The notes below the pieces were generated by a model. That model did no database searches, was not told the DNA's origin, and saw only the letters and a program-made list of their open reading frames with translations. A program made the translations under genes and the position numbers. From Alteromonadaceae bacterium (lineage in GTDB: Bacteria > Pseudomonadota > Gammaproteobacteria > Enterobacterales > Alteromonadaceae): DNA of 33,516 bases. Shown here piece by piece: positions 1-8,722 of the stretch; position 1 is the stretch's first letter; each line of letters begins with the position of its first letter. The stretch covers positions 1-33,516 of the forward strand of contig JALUXV010000517.1 in NCBI GenBank assembly GCA_027013165.1. Reading direction: 5' to 3'.

Positions 1-1
1 T

Positions 2-571
2 GAATCATTGTTATTGTCTAGTGCTTCAAGCAAAACAGCGTTAGGCACTGCGCAGCTATTAAAACAACAAAAGTCTGATAGAAGCGCGAACTATCGGGTT
101 ATTGGATTAACCTCGCCGTCGAATGTTAACATGGTAAAAGCCTCTGACTGCTATGATGATGTGGTGAGTTACGACGATTTATCCAAGCTTGATACCAACG
201 ACAACTATTGGCTCCTTGATTTTGCCGCTAACGGCAGCTTGATAAATGCCCTAGGAAATCGCCTCGGCGACAAACTAGCAACGGTTACACTAATTGGCGC
301 CACAGATTGGAAAGCGTCGGAAAAACCGAACAAAAAAGCCTTAGATGCCGAAATATTCTTCGCGCCAGCACGGGTAAAATTGCGTCAAGGAGAGTGGGGA
401 CACGACGCATTTTTAGCTAAGTACGCTGGTGCTTGGCAACAGTTTGCTAGTAAAGTACAAGACACGTTTTACGAGAAAAATGTGGATGGCGCCGACAACA
501 TTGTCCAGCTCTACCTTGACACACTTAACGGTAGTGCTGATACGAAAGCGCTGAATGTACTTACATTTTAA
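2..571 (+). CDS. DUF2855 family protein, C-terminal part (5' truncated by the window edge)
   Basis: The reading frame is open from base 2 with no convincing start, so only the last 190 or so residues are present. The first visible residues, LLSSASSKTALG, followed by VIGLTSPSNV about 30 residues later, match my memory of the C-terminal half of DUF2855 proteins. These look like a medium-chain dehydrogenase-type nucleotide-binding fold and have no assigned reaction. Further matches are a LLDFAANG stretch (aspartate and glycine as in a Rossmann strand), LIGATDW and IFFAPARVKLRQGEWG. The family is usually about 350 to 370 residues, so roughly half is missing. The gene is followed by a possible terminator and then ompR. 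Family assignment is fairly confident; function is unknown. Confidence 0.7.
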   Translation, partial: ESLLLSSASSKTALGTAQLLKQQKSDRSANYRVIGLTSPSNVNMVKASDCYDDVVSYDDLSKLDTNDNYWLLDFAANGSLINALGNRLGDKLATVTLIGATDWKASEKPNKKALDAEIFFAPARVKLRQGEWGHDAFLAKYAGAWQQFASKVQDTFYEKNVDGADNIVQLYLDTLNGSADTKALNVLTF

Positions 572-593
572 GTCGTTTGACACTATTTGTAAC

Positions 594-627
594 AAAGAGG
601 TGTGGTGATTAGTGCCATCGCCTCTTT
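594..627 (+). terminator. Possible Rho-independent terminator between the DUF2855 gene and ompR
   Basis: AAAGAGGTG at 594-602 can pair with CGCCTCTTT at 619-627 (one G-U pair), with a short inner TGG/CCA stem. The following AGTGTTTG has only a weak U-tract, so termination may be partial. It lies 22 bases after the DUF2855 stop and about 50 bases before ompR. Confidence 0.45.
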
Positions 628-679
628 AGTGTTTGCTCACTTGTGGTTATAGTGAGAAAAACGGTAGTAAGGTAAAGTT

Positions 680-1405
680 ATGGGACAGGAAACCTCAAAA
701 ATTCTCGTTGTTGATGACGACATGCGTTTACGCAGCTTGCTAGAGCGCTATCTTGTTGAACAAGGTTATCAAGTGCGTTCTGCGGCAAATGCAGAACAGA
801 TGGATCGTTTACTTGAGCGAGAGAACTTCCACCTTATGGTGTTAGACCTTATGTTGCCCGGCGAAGACGGCCTATCTATTTGCCGACGCCTACGCCAAGC
901 GGAAAATGAGTTGCCTATTATCATGCTGACGGCAAAAGGCGATGAAGTAGACCGTATTATCGGCCTAGAGATGGGCGCAGACGATTACCTTCCCAAACCA
1001 TTCAACCCACGTGAATTGCTTGCACGAGTTAAAGCGGTTCTTCGTCGTAAAAGCACTGAAGCGCCCGGCGCACCAACCAAAGAAGTACAAATTGTAGAGT
1101 TTGGTAACTATCGCCTTAACTTAGCTACCCGAGAAATGACTGCCGACGGCAACCCGCTTACCCTTACAAGTGGTGAATTTGCTGTACTTAAGTCGCTAGT
1201 AACACATCCACGAGAGCCTCTTTCTCGCGATAAACTCATGAACTTAGCCCGCGGCAGAGATTACAGTGCCTTAGAGCGCAGTATCGACGTTCAAGTGTCA
1301 AGACTTCGCAGAATGCTAGAAGCTGATCCCGCCAACCCTCGCTATATTCAAACCGTGTGGGGATTAGGCTATGTGTTTGTACCCGATGGTGAGACTCAAG
1401 TATAA
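680..1405 (+). CDS. ompR: Osmolarity response regulator OmpR
   Basis: A 241-residue response regulator. The receiver domain (about 6-122) has the acidic pocket VVDDD, the phosphoacceptor D56 in VLDLMLPGEDG, the switch threonine in MLTAKG and K106 in YLPKPFNPREL. The C-terminal winged-helix DNA-binding domain (about 140-235) contains LTSGEFAVL and ends with YIQTVWGLGYVFVP, the wing hairpin typical of OmpR/PhoB proteins. The gene is followed 18 bases later by envZ, the expected partner. In the known family OmpR controls outer-membrane porins and other osmotic or pH responses. The start ATG at 680 gives a standard-length N terminus (MGQETSKILVVDDD). Assignment as OmpR rather than a generic family member rests on close sequence character plus the envZ neighbour. 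Confidence 0.95.
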   Translation: MGQETSKILVVDDDMRLRSLLERYLVEQGYQVRSAANAEQMDRLLERENFHLMVLDLMLPGEDGLSICRRLRQAENELPIIMLTAKGDEVDRIIGLEMGADDYLPKPFNPRELLARVKAVLRRKSTEAPGAPTKEVQIVEFGNYRLNLATREMTADGNPLTLTSGEFAVLKSLVTHPREPLSRDKLMNLARGRDYSALERSIDVQVSRLRRMLEADPANPRYIQTVWGLGYVFVPDGETQV

Positions 1406-1423
1406 ATAATCGAGTCTGACGCC

Positions 1424-2737
1424 ATGCGTATCATTCCGCAAAGTACCTTTGCTCAAACAGTAATGCTCATTGGAGTATTACTTTTGATTAACCAGATCGT
1501 GTCATATCTGTCGGTAACCTATTACTTTATTCAGCCCAGTTACCAACAAATCAACAGCTTGCTTGCCACACAAGTCAAAAGCGTGCTGGCAAATGACCTA
1601 CTAGTAAGCAATGAATCGCGAAGACAGCGCTACGCTGATAAAACCAACGTCTTTGTTTATGACACGAGTGAAGCCAGATCTCATGGTCTAGACAACGCTG
1701 TTTATTATCAATTTATGTCGTCTCAAGTGACCGAACAGCTCAATCAGCTTGCGGATGTACGAATTAGCACTCAGCCCCAATCTGAAGGAAAAAATGCTCC
1801 CTACACTGTGTGGATATCTCTTGACCGCTATCCAGACACCTGGATTGCACTGCCTATTTCTGGTTTAAATGAAGCGAATATTTCACCATTAACCATGTAC
1901 TTAATGGTCATTGGTATATTGAGTGTGGCGGGCGGCTGGTTGTTTGTACGACGTATGACACAACCCTTACTCGAATTGCAAAAAGCTGCATTATCGGTAG
2001 GTAAAGGAGAACACCCTGCACCGCTCAAAGAGCTGGGAAGTTCTGAAATGATTCAAGTTACCCGCGCCTTTAACCGCATGAATATGGGTATCAAGCAACT
2101 TGAACACGACCGCAATATTATGACAGCGGGTATATCCCACGACTTGCGTACACCGCTAACTCGTATTCGATTGGCATCGGAAATGCTGCCAGACGAAGAG
2201 AGCTGGATTAAAGACGGTATAGTCAACGACATTGAAGATATGAATGCTATTATCGACCAATTCATTGACTACGCCCGACTCGACAATGAAGAAGTACACG
2301 AAAACACCAATCTAAACGACATTATTAATTCACTTGTACAAGCTCGTCAGCTCGACGATAAACATCATATCAGCCTCAACCTTAATCCAATTCCAACATT
2401 GAGCTTGCGCCATATCGCAATGAAACGGGTACTAGATAACCTGATCGAAAATGCGTTCAAGTACGGCTCTGATCATATTGAGGTTACCAGCTATTACAAT
2501 AAGCAGAAAAAGAGCGTGTATTGTAAAGTACGAGACTTTGGCCCAGGTATTCCTGAAGATGAACTGGACAGTTTATTTATGCCGTTTGCGCAAGGTGACA
2601 AAGCCAGAAACTCTACCGGCTCAGGCCTTGGCTTAGCTATTATTCGGCGTATAGTAGAAGCCCACGATGGCAAAGTTGCTCTTAGAAATCATCCGCAACA
2701 AGGCTTGATAGCTGAGTTTTATCTGCCAGCGGCATAA
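1424..2737 (+). CDS. envZ: Osmosensor histidine kinase EnvZ
   Basis: A 437-residue inner-membrane sensor kinase. The first membrane helix is at about 11-36, followed by a periplasmic region to about 154 and a second helix at about 155-176. A HAMP linker follows (about 177-230, starting RRMTQPLLELQKA). The dimerisation helix carries the phosphorylated H239 in ISHDLRTPLTRIRLA. The ATPase domain shows the N box NLIENAFKYG, the G1 box VRDFGPGIP and the G2 box GSGLGLAI. This is the canonical arrangement for EnvZ, which phosphorylates and dephosphorylates OmpR. It is cotranscribed with ompR (18-base gap). No domain is missing. Confidence 0.95.
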   Translation: MRIIPQSTFAQTVMLIGVLLLINQIVSYLSVTYYFIQPSYQQINSLLATQVKSVLANDLLVSNESRRQRYADKTNVFVYDTSEARSHGLDNAVYYQFMSSQVTEQLNQLADVRISTQPQSEGKNAPYTVWISLDRYPDTWIALPISGLNEANISPLTMYLMVIGILSVAGGWLFVRRMTQPLLELQKAALSVGKGEHPAPLKELGSSEMIQVTRAFNRMNMGIKQLEHDRNIMTAGISHDLRTPLTRIRLASEMLPDEESWIKDGIVNDIEDMNAIIDQFIDYARLDNEEVHENTNLNDIINSLVQARQLDDKHHISLNLNPIPTLSLRHIAMKRVLDNLIENAFKYGSDHIEVTSYYNKQKKSVYCKVRDFGPGIPEDELDSLFMPFAQGDKARNSTGSGLGLAIIRRIVEAHDGKVALRNHPQQGLIAEFYLPAA

Positions 2738-2803
2738 CAACACAATCATCAAACAAGTGCAGTGCGAGTATCACTATATGAGATTCTTGCAGCTAGGTAA
2801 TCT

Positions 2804-3826
2804 ATGGAGCCACTCAACGCCATTAACCTTATTCAATCTGGTACGGCAACCGTTGCCATACTGGGCGGCTGTCTGTTATGGAGAAACCCAGAATATAAAG
2901 GTATTGCAGCGCTATTTATATTTTCACTCGTTGCTTCTGTTATCAATATTCTTGAAGAAACAGGTATCACTCGCGACATCTACCTAGTCAGCCCAATATT
3001 TATTATGCTGTTTGGCCCAGCTTCCTATTTGGCCATAAAGCTGTTCGTGGAAAAGTCGTTATCAAAAAAGGCATTGTGGCACCTTGCACCTGTTGTACCC
3101 GTGGCATTTTTCACCGCTTTCACTCAAGAGGTTATTGCAATAGGCACTCTATGGCGCTTGATTTATGCGGGCTTGATCGTTCACATGTTAACCCAGTTTC
3201 AACGTACAATTAGCCAAGAACGCTCAGATGCAGATGAGTACTCACTGACGTGGCTAATGTGGGTAATTATTGGTCTAGCACTGTTTAATTGTATTGATTT
3301 GGTTAGGCTCAACCTTCAACCTTACATTCCTCATCAACTGAACCTTGTTGGTCAAGGGCTCAATAATTTGGTGTGGTTGATTGCTTGTATGGTCATCATT
3401 GTAAAGTTGGTTGAACGAAACCAATTACCTGCACAAATCCACCAAAGAACAGCCGTAGAAAGTACAGAGTCTCCGGAGAACTTCGAGGGCATCTATGCGG
3501 CTCTCGACGCACAAATCAAAGACAAGCAGTGGTACTTAACACCTAGACTTACACTCAATGATTTAAGTGAATTGAGCGGATTACAAACCCGCGATATTTC
3601 ACGAGCTATCAATCTTCATGGAAAGGTCTCGTTCAACGAATACATTAATCAATGTCGCGTAGCGTATTTTTGTAAGCAACTAAAACAGGGTTCATCACAT
3701 ACCCTTACCGATTTAGCCCTTGCTTCGGGTTTTAGCTCTAAAGCCTCGTTTAATAAGGTGTTTAAGCAGTTTGTTGGTGTAACACCTAGCCAGTATAAGC
3801 AAGAGTTGGGTACAGGATCACGATAA
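2804..3826 (+). CDS. AraC-type transcriptional regulator with a seven-helix membrane N-terminal half
   Basis: A 340-residue protein with two clear halves. Residues 1-205 are strongly hydrophobic, with about seven predicted membrane helices (near 10-27, 33-50, 61-80, 91-107, 113-133, 148-167 and 183-202). Residues 228-336 form an AraC/XylS double helix-turn-helix domain, recognisable by LTLNDLSELSGL, ISRAINLHGKVSFNEYINQCRV and the second helix region LALASGFSSKASFNKVFKQFVGVTPSQY. It would therefore be a membrane-anchored DNA-binding regulator, presumably sensing a signal in or across the membrane. It lies 66 bases after envZ and 82 bases before the amidohydrolase gene on the same strand, so local control of that gene is a natural inference. 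The ligand is unknown. The start ATG at 2804 has a TAGGT ribosome-binding-like sequence just upstream. Confidence 0.88.
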   Translation: MEPLNAINLIQSGTATVAILGGCLLWRNPEYKGIAALFIFSLVASVINILEETGITRDIYLVSPIFIMLFGPASYLAIKLFVEKSLSKKALWHLAPVVPVAFFTAFTQEVIAIGTLWRLIYAGLIVHMLTQFQRTISQERSDADEYSLTWLMWVIIGLALFNCIDLVRLNLQPYIPHQLNLVGQGLNNLVWLIACMVIIVKLVERNQLPAQIHQRTAVESTESPENFEGIYAALDAQIKDKQWYLTPRLTLNDLSELSGLQTRDISRAINLHGKVSFNEYINQCRVAYFCKQLKQGSSHTLTDLALASGFSSKASFNKVFKQFVGVTPSQYKQELGTGSR

Positions 3827-3908
3827 TAGACGTGAACTTTCTCGTTATTAGACGAATTATTTTTCAGCCATAGATAGCCTGACTTCCGTAATTTCAACGG
3901 AGCTATTT

Positions 3909-5294
3909 ATGAAACCTTCAACCATCACAAAGTACTTATTGCTAGCACTCGCACTATTGCTTTTACTACTGCAAGAACATGGGAATGCCGAACCTATCCA
4001 CTACTCAAACCACGAGTTCGTTATCACCAACGTCAATGTTATTGATGTAAAGAACAAAATGGTGATACCCCGTCAGAATGTTCACGTGGGTAACGGGAAA
4101 ATACTTGAAATCAGTGAGTACAAGCCAGCAAGTTTGCCGCTAAACGTTTCTATTATTGATGGTGACAATGGCTACCTCACTCCGGGTTTAATCGACATGC
4201 ACGTGCACATGTATGAGCCTGCCGCTTTTCCCATCGCACTAAGTCATGGTGTGACACATGTTCGCATTATGAATGGCGTACCGGCGCACCTTGAGTGGCG
4301 CGAAGCATTAAACAACGGCAGCATGGTAGGTAGCACGGTGACCGTAAGTAGCCCCATTGTTTCTGGATACGACAATGCTCCTTTGCACCGCACTGTACAC
4401 ACGGCTAGCCAAGCAAGAGAAGCGGTGAGAGAGTTTAGCAATGCTGGCTACGATCTTATTAAGGTATATGGCAACCTTAATCAAAACGCGCTGACCGCGC
4501 TCTTAGACGAAGCCCATAAACAAGGTATACCTATAGGCAAACACGGCCCACATGCGTCGGGTGATATGCCTGTGTCTACCCTTGCCGGTTTTCAATCTTT
4601 CGAACACGCAGAAGATATCTATCAAGGCCCCCTCAACTATGAAATGGACGAAACGCTACTACCGCCGATAATTGATGACCTGAAAGCAACGGGCGTACCT
4701 ATTACTCCTACGCTTAATATCTTTAATCAACTGACGATGATCAGCGCACAAAAACAGACGTTCCTCGATACCCTTCCCGAAGAATATACTTCGAGTATTA
4801 TTGCCTTAGAAGCTAAGAAAAATCAGGTTTCTCGTTGGCTAGAAGCGCCCGATGCTATGGTCAAACACAATCAAACCACCATGGCATTTTTACTCACTAT
4901 TACCCGTGCATTGCATCAAGCCGATATCCCACTATTGGTGGGTTCTGATTCTGGGGTGCTATTGTCACCACATGGTTTGGCAACCCATAGCGAAATGCAA
5001 CTATTGGAGCAAGCTGGGCTGTCACGATTCGACGTTTTAGCCGCGGCGACAATAAACCCTGCTAAAGCACTTGGCATGGAGAAAGCTATTGGACACCTTG
5101 CTAAGGGGTTTAACGCTGAATTTATTTATACCCAACGTAACCCGCTAGACAATCTAGACGAACTAGTAAACCCAGATGCAGTGGTTAAACAGGGGACGTG
5201 GTTTGATGCTGCTAAGCTAGCAAAACTGCGCAACAATGCCATTGCAAATCGAAGTTTTTGGAGTGAGCTAGGCACACTTATCGAAGCTTACTAA
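3909..5294 (+). CDS. Exported metal-dependent amidohydrolase (imidazolonepropionase-like family)
   Basis: A 461-residue protein with an N-terminal signal sequence (hydrophobic 10-21, likely cut near HGNA, residue 27), so it probably acts in the periplasm. The amidohydrolase-superfamily metal site is intact: HVH at 98-100 in PGLIDMHVH, a likely bridging lysine K185 in LIKVYGN, histidines at 212/215 in KHGPH and 233 in FEHAED, and D347 in VGSDSG. These features fit the branch that includes imidazolonepropionase-like and Xaa-Pro dipeptidase-like enzymes. The substrate cannot be read from the sequence; a small peptide or cyclic amide is plausible. The start has ACGGAG seven bases upstream. The gene follows the AraC-type regulator and converges on an MFS transporter gene 43 bases away, hinting at a sense-take up-hydrolyse set. 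Confidence 0.85.
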   Translation: MKPSTITKYLLLALALLLLLLQEHGNAEPIHYSNHEFVITNVNVIDVKNKMVIPRQNVHVGNGKILEISEYKPASLPLNVSIIDGDNGYLTPGLIDMHVHMYEPAAFPIALSHGVTHVRIMNGVPAHLEWREALNNGSMVGSTVTVSSPIVSGYDNAPLHRTVHTASQAREAVREFSNAGYDLIKVYGNLNQNALTALLDEAHKQGIPIGKHGPHASGDMPVSTLAGFQSFEHAEDIYQGPLNYEMDETLLPPIIDDLKATGVPITPTLNIFNQLTMISAQKQTFLDTLPEEYTSSIIALEAKKNQVSRWLEAPDAMVKHNQTTMAFLLTITRALHQADIPLLVGSDSGVLLSPHGLATHSEMQLLEQAGLSRFDVLAAATINPAKALGMEKAIGHLAKGFNAEFIYTQRNPLDNLDELVNPDAVVKQGTWFDAAKLAKLRNNAIANRSFWSELGTLIEAY

Positions 5295-5337
5295 GTACGT
5301 TAAAAGCAATGAAAGGTGGCTCGGTGAGCAAAGCAGA

Positions 5338-6507
5338 TTATCGCGCTGCCTTCATTTTATAAGCAAAACCAATACTGGATAACCACAACACAAGCCCAGC
5401 CATAGGAATCACCCAAAATGCCACATTAATAGAGGCACTGTTTGCCCAAACACCTGTGGAAAACGATGCGATTTGTACACCCATAGAGTTCGCCACAATG
5501 CTAACTCCTGACAATACTGGACCGTTGTCACTGTCAATATTCATGGCCGAAGACAACACCAGTGGGAACAAGGCACCTAAACTAAAGCCAAGAATGAAGT
5601 TACCTAAACCCAATAGATATAAGTCGGTAAACAGCTTGATAGACAGGGTGCCCAACAAGGTGCCTGTAGCGAGTACCATTATCAGATGGTGAACTGTGAC
5701 GAACCTAAGAAAATAGGTATACACCAAGCGACTGATAACCATACCACCCGTAAAGCAAGCCAAAAGATTACGTGCTTGCTCACCTGTGTACCCCAAACCC
5801 GTTTGGGCATAAGTCACGAACCAATTAGCATTGCCAAACTCTATCGCACCGTAACCAAAAGTTAGCACTGCCATGAACAAGAACACTGGTTGACACAATA
5901 CGACAGTAAACGAGAGGGTTTTCTTCTCTGTAACCGTATTGCCAGAAACCGATTTAGATGAACGCACAGCACACGCGAGCGTATAGGCACTTAGCAGTAA
6001 CATAATGCCGGCCATGACCTGAAGTGGAAGTCGCCAGTTCTCACTTAACAGATACAACCCAGTCACATAGAAAGAAGCGGATAAAGCACCAAAACTGAAC
6101 ATAAAGTCCATGATACCCATCATTTTAAAACGCTTTTCTTCATATAGGCGGGCAATAAGCGTATGGCCTATGGTAATGATAGTGGCCGCCACAATACCGA
6201 TTATTCCCGCGTACACTAGCATTAGATACCAGTTACTCACCAAGGACATAAGCACTAAAGTCACTGCGTTTACCACAATGAGAACGGCTAATAAAAATAA
6301 ATAGTCAAAGCGACTGGCGTATTTACCACCAACGATGGCACCTGCCATAGAACCCAAAGAGAACAGCGTAAACAACACTCCCGCATCGACTTTAGTGACT
6401 TTCAAATCGGTGATGATGTCAGGTAGTAGTATCCCCCACAATAAAAACAGCAAACCAAGCAGGTAAAAACCAGTAAATATCACAATGGTTATTGGGCGGC
6501 GGTCCAT
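5338..6507 (-). CDS. Major facilitator superfamily transporter
   Basis: A 389-residue, twelve-helix inner-membrane transporter. Helix 1 is IVIFTGFYLLGLLFLLWGILL, and the helix 2 region contains FTLFSLGSMAGAIVGGKYASR, resembling the conserved MFS loop 2-3 signature. A central basic loop (near residues 180-200, VRSSKSVSG) separates the two six-helix bundles. The general look resembles fucose permease and related sugar transporters, but the substrate cannot be told. I place the start at 6507 because AAGGA lies seven bases upstream; an in-frame ATG at 6582 would add 25 mostly polar residues with no support. It is convergent with the amidohydrolase gene, so uptake of a related compound is possible but unproven. 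Confidence 0.85.
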   Translation of the reverse strand: MDRRPITIVIFTGFYLLGLLFLLWGILLPDIITDLKVTKVDAGVLFTLFSLGSMAGAIVGGKYASRFDYLFLLAVLIVVNAVTLVLMSLVSNWYLMLVYAGIIGIVAATIITIGHTLIARLYEEKRFKMMGIMDFMFSFGALSASFYVTGLYLLSENWRLPLQVMAGIMLLLSAYTLACAVRSSKSVSGNTVTEKKTLSFTVVLCQPVFLFMAVLTFGYGAIEFGNANWFVTYAQTGLGYTGEQARNLLACFTGGMVISRLVYTYFLRFVTVHHLIMVLATGTLLGTLSIKLFTDLYLLGLGNFILGFSLGALFPLVLSSAMNIDSDNGPVLSGVSIVANSMGVQIASFSTGVWANSASINVAFWVIPMAGLVLWLSSIGFAYKMKAAR

Positions 6508-6842
6508 GGGTAAATCCTTATCTTTAATCAAGACGAATATGCGCTCACCTGTGATGCGTAACCCGGTAATTGCATTTAGCAAATCGAGTAAGCAACCAAC
6601 AGTGATGACTATTTGATTATGAGTAGGGGTAAAAAGCCAGTGGTGGCTAGAAAAACAGTAGAAATCGCAAGTCTATTGCTTGCTTTGATAATGGGCGCTA
6701 CTTTACGAACAATCGCTATGTTTAGCAACAAAAAAAAGCCCGCGAAAATTCGCGGGCAAAACATCAATCACGTAACGTGTGATGAACGTTGGGAAGGGGT
6801 AGGGTGCAACCCCTTATCCTGACGATAGTCCCCTGACTACAA
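6508..6842. other. Intergenic region between the MFS gene and pckA
   Basis: About 335 bases without a convincing gene. It contains the promoter side of the MFS gene (no clear -35/-10 pair seen) and the pckA terminator at 6731-6757. A 69-codon open frame on the plus strand runs through the terminator hairpin and has no homology I recognise, so I do not call it. Confidence 0.6.
6731..6757 (-). terminator. Rho-independent terminator of pckA
   Basis: On the plus strand an A-run (6730-6737) is followed by GCCCGCGAA (6738-6746) and its complement TTCGCGGGC (6749-6757). Read on the minus strand this is a strong GC-rich hairpin followed by a run of eight U, about 85 bases after the pckA stop. It is the clearest terminator in the window. 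Confidence 0.9.
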
Positions 6843-8411
6843 TCAGAATGCTTTTCGAGGTCCTGCGTTAACAATGGCCTCACTAACTTGGTACTTTTTA
6901 AAGTTCTGTTGAAAATCATTAACCAGATTTTCAGCATACTCATCATATAAATCTGGGTTATCCCAGGTTTGTTTAGGTATTAACAGCGTTTCATCAACTC
7001 CAGGAATACCTACAGGAACGTCCAGATTCAGCGCATCAATGTGTTGCGTTTCAACATCGGCTAGCGCACCTGAAACAATGGCATCAATAATGGCTCTTGT
7101 GGTAGGAATGTCGAAGCGCTTACCCGTGCCGTATGGGCCGCCGGTCCAACCGGTATTAACCAAGTAAACTTTTGCACCAAACTCTTTAACACGCTTGATC
7201 AATAGTTCAGCGTACTCTCCTGCTGGGCGCGGGAAGAAAGGCGCACCAAAGCAGGTAGAGAATGTAGATTCAATATCAGCAGTTGAACCAATTTCTGTAG
7301 AACCCACTTTCGCGGTATAGCCACTCAAGAAATGATAAGCCGCCGCTTCTTCACTTAACACGCTGACTGGCGGTAGAACACCGCTGACATCGCAGGTAAG
7401 GAATACCACTGAACGTGGTTCTCCGCCTCTATTCTCCTCGACACGCTTATCAATATGTGTCAAAGGATAGGCTGCACGGGAATTTTGCGTTAGCGACGTA
7501 TCGGTATAATCAGGTGTGCGAGTATCATCTAGTACTACATTTTCTAAAATTGTACCGAACTTGATTGCGTTCCAAATAACAGGCTCATTCTTCTGAGACA
7601 AATCGATACATTTTGCATAACAACCACCTTCAATGTTAAACACACTGCCAGGTGCCCAGCCGTGCTCGTCATCACCAATCAAGAAACGTTTTGGATCGGC
7701 AGAAAGTGTGGTTTTGCCCGTGCCCGATAAGCCGAAGAAAAGTGTAACGTCACCTTCTTCACCCACGTTAGCCGAGCAGTGCATAGGTAAAATATCTTTT
7801 GCTGGTAACAGGAAGTTCTGTACTGAGAACATTGCCTTCTTCATCTCTCCGGCATAGCGCATTCCCGCAATTAACACTTTCTTCTGTGCAAAGTTAATGA
7901 TCACTACACCATCGCTATTGGTGCCATCACGCTCTGGGTCACAAGTAAAACCGGGAACATTAAGTACCTGCCAAGGTTCTTCGCCTTTGGGGTTCCAAGA
8001 TTCAGGAATGATAAACAAGTTGCGAGCAAATACATGCTGCCATGCAGTTTGGGTACGTACTTTGATAGGAAGCGCGTGCTCTGGGTCTGCTCCTACTTGT
8101 AAATGAGAGAGAAAATGATCTTTAGTGGTTATATATGCCTCTACACGATCCCAAAGCGCATCAAACTTATCACTGTCAAAAGGTTTGTTGACCTTACCCC
8201 AATCAATTTCATTCTCGGTAGTAGGCTCTTTCACAATAAATCTGTCGTTAGGTGAACGGCCTGTACGTGCACCGGTTTCAACGACCAGCGCACCATTTTT
8301 ATCAAGTACACCTTCTTCACGCTTCACAGCAATTTCAATTAATGCTGCGTTTGATAAATCAGTCAACGGACTCACTTTTAAATCCGTTTGTAGTGATGTT
8401 GCTGCACTCAT
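6843..8411 (-). CDS. pckA: Phosphoenolpyruvate carboxykinase (ATP-dependent)
   Basis: A 522-residue cytosolic enzyme that converts oxaloacetate and ATP to phosphoenolpyruvate, ADP and carbon dioxide, the first committed step of gluconeogenesis from TCA-cycle acids. Seen in the sequence: [11 protein letters not shown] (49-59), which contains the substrate-binding arginine; the PEPCK-specific P-loop GLSGTGKT at 227-234; and the second metal/nucleotide motif LIGDDEHGW at 244-252. [14 protein letters not shown] near the C-terminal third is typical of the ATP-dependent form. Length is normal (about 520-540). The start has AAAGGGG upstream. A HexR-like operator lies 138 bases before the start and a strong terminator follows the gene. 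hslO lies upstream on the same strand, but the 311-base gap suggests a separate promoter. Confidence 0.96.
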   Translation of the reverse strand: MSAATSLQTDLKVSPLTDLSNAALIEIAVKREEGVLDKNGALVVETGARTGRSPNDRFIVKEPTTENEIDWGKVNKPFDSDKFDALWDRVEAYITTKDHFLSHLQVGADPEHALPIKVRTQTAWQHVFARNLFIIPESWNPKGEEPWQVLNVPGFTCDPERDGTNSDGVVIINFAQKKVLIAGMRYAGEMKKAMFSVQNFLLPAKDILPMHCSANVGEEGDVTLFFGLSGTGKTTLSADPKRFLIGDDEHGWAPGSVFNIEGGCYAKCIDLSQKNEPVIWNAIKFGTILENVVLDDTRTPDYTDTSLTQNSRAAYPLTHIDKRVEENRGGEPRSVVFLTCDVSGVLPPVSVLSEEAAAYHFLSGYTAKVGSTEIGSTADIESTFSTCFGAPFFPRPAGEYAELLIKRVKEFGAKVYLVNTGWTGGPYGTGKRFDIPTTRAIIDAIVSGALADVETQHIDALNLDVPVGIPGVDETLLIPKQTWDNPDLYDEYAENLVNDFQQNFKKYQVSEAIVNAGPRKAF

Positions 8412-8722
8412 ACCCAGAACCCCTTTAAGAAATATTTCAATATAGCTTTCAGAAAACTAACACTGACTTAAGTCTAAAGTAAATAAGGGTTAACCATCAT
8501 TTAAATGACACATAACGACTATAAATCAAACAAAATTATCAAAAATTTCGTAATTAAATTACAAAAAGCGAATAGTGCTTGAATTGAATTTTTTGCAGAA
8601 GTGCGCAGGTATAGCTGGAAAGAGAAAATGAGCGGAAATAGCCGCTTCGTTTAAATAGGCGCTAAATGAAGGATTTTTTCATCTAAACGCCCACTAAAAA
8701 TAATTAAAAAAAGTTTTTTCTT
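8412..8722. other. Intergenic region upstream of pckA and downstream of hslO
   Basis: A 311-base AT-rich gap. It holds the HexR-like operator (8549-8563), a ten-base perfect palindrome GACTTAAGTC (8464-8473), a small hairpin AGCGG/CCGCT (8631-8646), and an imperfect inverted repeat GGCGCTAAATGA with TCATCTAAACGCC (about 8663-8696) that could end hslO transcription. A weak -10-like TATATT on the minus strand lies about 30 bases before pckA. No small gene is evident. Confidence 0.5.
8549..8563. promoter_or_regulatory. Candidate HexR operator for pckA
   Basis: CGTAATTAAATTACA is a near-perfect inverted repeat (GTAATT-A-AATTAC). As I recall it, the HexR consensus in Shewanella, Vibrio and relatives is TGTAATTAAATTACA, so this site differs at one base. 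HexR is an RpiR-family regulator sensing the Entner-Doudoroff intermediate KDPG, and pckA is among its known targets in some of these genera. The position well upstream of the start (138 bases) fits activation rather than simple blocking. HexR itself is not in this window. Confidence 0.7.

Noticed and set aside
6508-6582. A longer N terminus for the MFS transporter from ATG 6582
   Set aside because: The extra 25 residues are not membrane-like and the ATG at 6507 has a good AAGGA at seven bases.
6613-6822. A 69-codon open frame on the plus strand between the MFS gene and pckA
   Set aside because: It runs through the strong pckA terminator hairpin, has no clear ribosome-binding site and no recognisable family.
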